Source: Aeromicrobium ginsengisoli (GTDB lineage: Bacteria > Actinomycetota > Actinomycetes > Propionibacteriales > Nocardioidaceae). From it: a stretch of DNA of 64,000 nucleotides. The stretch lies in NCBI RefSeq assembly GCF_004134905.2, contig NZ_SDPQ02000001.1, positions 744,001-808,000 of the forward strand. The letters run 5' to 3'. Below the pieces are notes generated by a model. It worked only from the letters and a program-made list of their open reading frames with translations, ran no database searches and was not told where the DNA came from. Position numbers and translations under genes: made by a program. Position 1 is the stretch's first letter. Each line of letters opens with the position of its first letter. Shown here one piece after another: positions 59,050-64,000 of this stretch.

Positions 59050-59454
59050 ATGACGCAGGACTCCGGATATTCGAGCACCCCGCAGCTCAAGAAGCTGGGG
59101 ATCAAGCCGGGCCTGCGGCTCGTGGTGGTCAACGCCGACACCGGGTGGAGGTTCGCGGAGCCACTCGACGACGTCGAGCTCATCGCCGAAGGACCGACCG
59201 ACGTCGTCGTGGTCTTCGTACGCTCTGCGGCCGAGCTCGACCCACTGCCTGAGTGGGGCGAGTGGATCTTCCCGGCCGGCTCGCTGTGGATCGCGTGGCC
59301 TCGCAAGGCCGCCGGGCACGTCAGCGACGTCACCGAGAACGCCATCCGCGACGGCGCGCTCGAGCTGGGCCTGGTCGACGTCAAGGTCGCTGCGATCGAC
59401 ACCGACTGGTCGGGCCTCAAGCTCATGTGGCGCAAGGAGAACCGCGTCCGCTAG
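59050..59454 (+). CDS. DUF3052-family protein
   Basis: A 134-aa actinobacterial protein of the DUF3052 family (SSTPQLKKLGIKPGLRLVVV; DVVVVFVRSAAELDPL; GSLWIAWPRKAAGHVSDVTE; GLKLMWRKENR). Cytosolic alpha/beta fold, function unknown; often linked to fatty acid or pyruvate dehydrogenase genes, not seen here. ATG 59050 follows TAGTCT by 6 nt (leaderless). Its end overlaps the convergent VOC gene by 4 nt. Confidence 0.88.
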   Translation: MTQDSGYSSTPQLKKLGIKPGLRLVVVNADTGWRFAEPLDDVELIAEGPTDVVVVFVRSAAELDPLPEWGEWIFPAGSLWIAWPRKAAGHVSDVTENAIRDGALELGLVDVKVAAIDTDWSGLKLMWRKENRVR

Positions 59455-59879
59455 TCGAGGCAGAACTCGTTGCCCTCGGGGTCCTGCATCACGATGAAGA
59501 TGCTCTGCATGTCCTCGCGCACCTCGACCTTGGTCGCACCGAGCGGCGCCAGGCGGGCAGCCTCGGCCTCGAGCGCAGCGAGCCGCTCGTCGCCCTCGAG
59601 ACCGGGCGCCGAGCGTACGTCGAGGTGCACGCGGTTCTTGACGGTCTTGCCCTCCGGAACACGCTGGAAGAAGATCCGCGATCCCTTGCCGTCAGGGTCG
59701 ACAATCGCCGACTTGCTGTTCCACTGGTCCTCGGGAACGCCCCAGGCGGTCAGCGCATCGGGCCAGGTGGCAAAGCCCGGTGGAGGGCCCTGCACCTGGT
59801 AGCCGAGCGCCGCTGCCCAGAACTCCGCGAGAGCCCCGGGATCGGCGCAGTCGAACGTGACCTGGATTTCTTTCGCCAT
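59451..59879 (-). CDS. VOC-family (glyoxalase/bleomycin resistance-like) protein
   Basis: A 142-aa protein of two beta-alpha-beta-beta-beta units: IQVTFDCADPGALAEFWAAA, FQRVPEGKTVKNRVHLDVRS, and FIVMQDPEGNEFCL at the C-terminus with the usual metal-site Glu. Belongs to the small glyoxalase-like group common in actinobacteria; substrate unknown. ATG 59879 (MAKEIQ) is preferred over the frame's start five codons earlier. Confidence 0.88.
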   Translation of the reverse strand: MAKEIQVTFDCADPGALAEFWAAALGYQVQGPPPGFATWPDALTAWGVPEDQWNSKSAIVDPDGKGSRIFFQRVPEGKTVKNRVHLDVRSAPGLEGDERLAALEAEAARLAPLGATKVEVREDMQSIFIVMQDPEGNEFCLD

Positions 59880-59918
59880 GACCCCACCCTGCAACAGTCG
59901 ACGGACAAAACCGACCCG

Positions 59919-61424
59919 TCAGACGAACTCCACGCCCTGCGCCAGCGGGAGCTCGGTGGAGTAGTTGACGGTGTTGGTCGACCGTCGCATGTAGGCGCGC
60001 CACGCGTCGGACCCGGACTCACGGCCGCCGCCGGTCTCCTTCTCGCCGCCGAACGCCCCACCGATCTCGGCACCGGACGGGCCGATGTTGACGTTGGCGA
60101 TGCCGCAGTCGGAGCCGACGACCGACATGAACTGCTCGGCCTCGCGCACGTTGAGGGTGAAGATCGACGACGACAGGCCTTGGGCGACCTCGTTGTGCAA
60201 CGCGAACGCCTCGTCAAGGTCGGAGTAGGTCAGCACGTACAGCAGTGGCGCGAACGTCTCGGCCTTGACGATCTCGGTCTGCTTTGGCATGTCGATGATC
60301 GCGGGGTGGACGTAGAACCCGTCGCCCTCGACGTCGGCGGCGGTGCCACCGGTGACCAGGTCACCCCCGTCGGCGGTGGCCTGCTCGACCGCGGCACCGA
60401 ATGCATCGAACGCGGGCTGGTCGACCAGAGGCCCGACCAGCGTGGACGCCTCCAGCGGCGAGCCGATCGGCAGCGTCTCGTAGGCGGCCTTGAGGCGGGT
60501 GACGAGGTCGTCCTTGATCGACTCGTGAACGATGATGCGGCGCAGCGACGTGCAGCGCTGGCCTGCGGTGCCGACCGCGGAGAACACGATGCCGCGGACC
60601 GCGAGGTCCAGGTCGGCCGACGGTGCGACGATCGCGGCGTTGTTGCCGCCGAGCTCCAGAAGCGTACGTCCGAGGCGGGCCGCGACCCGGGGGGCGACCT
60701 GCTTGCCCATGCGGGTCGATCCGGTCGCCGAGACCAGCGGCACGCGGGGGTCGTCGACCAGCACCTCACCGATGCGGTAGTCACCCAGCAGCACCGCCGA
60801 CAATCCCTCAGGCACGCCGGCACGACGACCGGCCTCAGCGGCCAGCGCCTGGCAGCCCAGCGCGGTCAGCAGCGTCTTCTCCGACGGCTTCCAGACGACC
60901 GCGTCACCGCACACGAACGCGAGCGCGGCGTTCCATGACCACACCGCGACCGGGAAGTTGAACGCCGAGATGACGCCGACGACACCGAGCGGGTGCCACT
61001 GCTCCATCATGCGGTGACCGGGACGCTCCGTAGCGATCGTCAGGCCGTGCAGCTGGCGCGACAGGCCCACGGCCAGGTCGCAGATGTCGATCATCTCCTG
61101 GACCTCACCGAGGCCCTCGGACACGATCTTGCCGGCCTCGATCGAGACCAGGGCGCCGAGGTCGTCCTTGTGCTCACGCAACAGCTCACCGAGCTCGCGG
61201 ACGAACTGCCCGCGTACGGGCGCCGGCACGCTGCGCCACTGCTCGAAAGCAGCCTGGGCGCGACCGATGACATCGGCCGCCTCGTCAGCGGTGTGCGACC
61301 GGAGCCGCCCGATCTCGCTGCCGTCGATCGGCGACCGGCAGACCAGGTCACCGTCGGCGACGAACGGGTTGCCCGCACCGAGGCGGTCGAGGATGTCCTG
61401 CGTACGGATGGCGATGTCGGTCAT
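59919..61424 (-). CDS. Aldehyde dehydrogenase, probable piperideine-6-carboxylate dehydrogenase
   Basis: A 501-aa NAD(P)-dependent aldehyde dehydrogenase of the ALDH7/AmaB type: VVGVISAFNFPVAVWSWN, SATGSTRMGKQV, catalytic-Glu segment LLELGGNNAAIV, catalytic Cys in TAGQRCTSLRRI near residue 295, and GGEKETGGGRESGSDAWRAY typical of the aminoadipate-semialdehyde group. It oxidises the product of the lysine dehydrogenase encoded 1 nt upstream to alpha-aminoadipate. GGGAGAGG precedes ATG 61424; the longer frame is a shadow of the neighbouring gene. Confidence 0.9.
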   Translation of the reverse strand: MTDIAIRTQDILDRLGAGNPFVADGDLVCRSPIDGSEIGRLRSHTADEAADVIGRAQAAFEQWRSVPAPVRGQFVRELGELLREHKDDLGALVSIEAGKIVSEGLGEVQEMIDICDLAVGLSRQLHGLTIATERPGHRMMEQWHPLGVVGVISAFNFPVAVWSWNAALAFVCGDAVVWKPSEKTLLTALGCQALAAEAGRRAGVPEGLSAVLLGDYRIGEVLVDDPRVPLVSATGSTRMGKQVAPRVAARLGRTLLELGGNNAAIVAPSADLDLAVRGIVFSAVGTAGQRCTSLRRIIVHESIKDDLVTRLKAAYETLPIGSPLEASTLVGPLVDQPAFDAFGAAVEQATADGGDLVTGGTAADVEGDGFYVHPAIIDMPKQTEIVKAETFAPLLYVLTYSDLDEAFALHNEVAQGLSSSIFTLNVREAEQFMSVVGSDCGIANVNIGPSGAEIGGAFGGEKETGGGRESGSDAWRAYMRRSTNTVNYSTELPLAQGVEFV

Positions 61425-61425
61425 G

Positions 61426-62523
61426 TCAGACCTCTCCCTGCTCGGCGAAGTGGCGCCCGGCCTGTGTCGAGAACAGCTGCTCGAGCGTGATGTCTTCTTG
61501 CTTGATGAATCCAGAGTGCGGCAGCGTGCCGTCGGCGACGAGCTCCACGACGCTGACCGCGGAGGCGGCCGTCGTCCATGAGATCGCGCGCCACGTGCGG
61601 CCGGAGATGTCGAGCGGCTTGTAGGCGCGCACGTGGTTCTCACGGAACGGGTGACCGTTCTTGACCCCCTCGACCGCGGCGTGGATGAACACGACGTCGT
61701 CGTTGACCGGGGGCTTGGAGTCGACCAGCATCTTGCCGACGAGATCGCGCTGCTCCCGCAGGTTGAGCTCGTCGAACAGGAAGTGCATCTGGTCGAAGTG
61801 GCCGGGATAGCGCAGCGTCTTGTAGTCGAGGCGGTGGACACGCCCCTCGTACGTCTCGCACATCGTGCCGAGTCCGCCGGACGTCAGTGCAGCCTCGAGC
61901 TCGATGCCGCCGATGAAGACGCGTTCCTTCTCGGTCATCGCCGGCACCATCTGCCGGTTGCCCGAGCGGAGCACCTCGCAGTCGTTGAGGTACTCGTTGA
62001 CGACGCCCTCGGGCGACCAGTTGATCGCGTAGCCGAGCAGGCCCGTCGGGTTCTGCGGCAGCGCGCCGACCTTGAGCTCGATCGAGCGGATCTCGTCGAA
62101 CGTCTTGGCGATCGAGGCACCGATAATGCCGATCAGGCCGGGAGCGAGGCCGCACTGCGGGGCGAACGCGGCACCTCGCCCACCCGGGGCACCCTGCTCG
62201 CCGGCGAGCTCGATGACCCGGTTGGTCGTGGGGACGTCCTCGGTCAGGTCGAAGTAGTGCGTGCCGGCGTCGTACGCAGCCTCGGCGACGTCGATGTTGA
62301 GGTGATAGGGCAGGCACGACACGACGGCGTCGACGCCACGCAGGGACTCCCGCAGTCCGGCGGTGTCCTGCACGTCGAGCGGCTTGACCTCGAACCCGAG
62401 GTCGTCACGCGGTGCTGAGTCGTAGCCGATGACCTTGAAGCCCGACTCCCCCAGCATGACGGCGACGAGCTCGCCGACCTTGCCGAGCCCGAAAACCGCG
62501 ACCTGGTTGATGATGCGCGCCAC
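61426..62523 (-). CDS. Saccharopine-dehydrogenase-like, probable L-lysine 6-dehydrogenase
   Basis: A 365-aa Rossmann enzyme: QVAVFGLGKVGELVAVMLGE (residues 7-26), VVSCLPYHLNIDVAEAA, HYFDLTEDV, and GAAFAPQCGLAPGLIGIIGA, matching lysine 6-dehydrogenases of the saccharopine dehydrogenase family. It would oxidatively deaminate lysine at the epsilon carbon, giving piperideine-6-carboxylate. GTG start at 62523 with GAGGAGGATTC before it. First gene of the two-gene lysine-catabolic operon. Confidence 0.85.
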   Translation of the reverse strand: MARIINQVAVFGLGKVGELVAVMLGESGFKVIGYDSAPRDDLGFEVKPLDVQDTAGLRESLRGVDAVVSCLPYHLNIDVAEAAYDAGTHYFDLTEDVPTTNRVIELAGEQGAPGGRGAAFAPQCGLAPGLIGIIGASIAKTFDEIRSIELKVGALPQNPTGLLGYAINWSPEGVVNEYLNDCEVLRSGNRQMVPAMTEKERVFIGGIELEAALTSGGLGTMCETYEGRVHRLDYKTLRYPGHFDQMHFLFDELNLREQRDLVGKMLVDSKPPVNDDVVFIHAAVEGVKNGHPFRENHVRAYKPLDISGRTWRAISWTTAASAVSVVELVADGTLPHSGFIKQEDITLEQLFSTQAGRHFAEQGEV

Positions 62524-62651
62524 GAATCCTCCTCACGACCGGCGTGGATCTCACTCCGGTGGAACACTCCGCCGAAGGTGGTCGGCGTCCCCACGAGCGT
62601 ATCGCGTGCGAGGGCCATTTACTGTACCGGCCGGTGCAGTGATCCACGGCA

Positions 62652-62763
62652 CGTCGCCGCCGTCTGGCGCCCGCAGATGGATGCCGCGGTTCGCAAGCGC
62701 GAGTCAGCGCAGTGGAACCGCGCCGTCGACCATGCCCTCGGGTGGGTGCTGCCGCCGGAGTGA
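62652..62763 (+). pseudogene. Remnant of a glycerol kinase C-terminus
   Basis: The plus frame reads RHVAAVWRPQMDAAVRKRES then AQWNRAVDHALGWVLPPE and a stop, matching the last ~35 residues of glycerol kinase (xFxPxM...W..AV..SLGW). No upstream kinase sequence exists: the minus-strand lysine operon starts at 62523. This looks like the stub left after deletion of glpK. Otherwise 62524-62784 holds only the lysine operon's promoter region. Confidence 0.5.
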
Positions 62764-62784
62764 ACCGGCGGCAGGCACCCGTGG

Positions 62785-64000
<1,216 letters not shown>

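Noticed and set aside
62578..62763. 61-codon frame as an intact small gene
   Set aside because: Only the last ~35 residues look like protein, and they match a glycerol kinase end; treated as a remnant.

Overview
The window is high-GC DNA with dense, often overlapping genes and many leaderless-type promoters (a TANNNT or CANNNT hexamer 6-7 nt before the start codon). The gene set (mycobacterial-type leuA, an IclR regulator divergent from leuCD, DUF3052, F420/LLM oxidoreductase, GTG starts) points to an actinobacterium, probably Nocardioidaceae (Aeromicrobium or Nocardioides-like). The genus is inferred, not proven.

Left chromosomal flank (1-22270): partial ddl; a Cys/Met PLP enzyme; gpsA-plsC; a small cold-shock-like protein; leuC-leuD divergent from an IclR-type regulator (ndgR/ltbR type); two paralogous coiled-coil basic proteins; an alkylation-repair pair (ogt and an Ada-AraC-AlkA fusion); a five-gene minus-strand operon (flavin monooxygenase, sugar-type ABC importer, and an acetoacetyl-CoA synthetase fused in frame to a complete TetR repressor) whose promoter carries a perfect 18-bp palindrome; and a LysR gene divergent from a hydrolase / LLM oxidoreductase / methyltransferase operon.

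Mobile element (about 22271-52114, roughly 29.8 kb): an integrative mobilizable element in the 3' half of tRNA-Glu(CTC). A 48-bp direct repeat marks both ends. The right end holds xis-like and tyrosine-integrase genes, and paired TGTTGCCC arm-type sites flank both att cores. The left two thirds is cargo: a polyphosphate-type operon (DUF4956, VTC domain, PAP2), two OmpR/histidine-kinase pairs, a GtrA / glycosyltransferase / GT39-like operon, two COG4705-like proteins, PAP2, DedA, a FetB-type permease, a ZIP transporter with a DtxR-like box, a DUF2231-like protein and small membrane peptides. Six promoters share a TCAGG-N6-(T/G)CAGG direct repeat exactly 10 nt upstream of the -10 hexamer, and two others share TTCAY-N6-TTCAY in the same geometry. 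These look like the regulons of the two response regulators. The right third carries a MobF relaxase-helicase, probable defence genes (HEPN/ApeA-like, HNH-like, PIN-like, AbiE) and an HTH protein. No type IV secretion or FtsK/TraB gene is seen.

Right chromosomal flank (52071-64000): intact tRNA-Glu, tRNA-Gln, gltX, a FAH-family hydrolase, an ECF sigma factor with a membrane-anchored partner, uppS, recO, a secreted SGNH lipase, DUF3052, a VOC protein, a lysine-catabolic pair (lysine 6-dehydrogenase-like and piperideine-6-carboxylate dehydrogenase-like), a glycerol-kinase 3' remnant and most of leuA.
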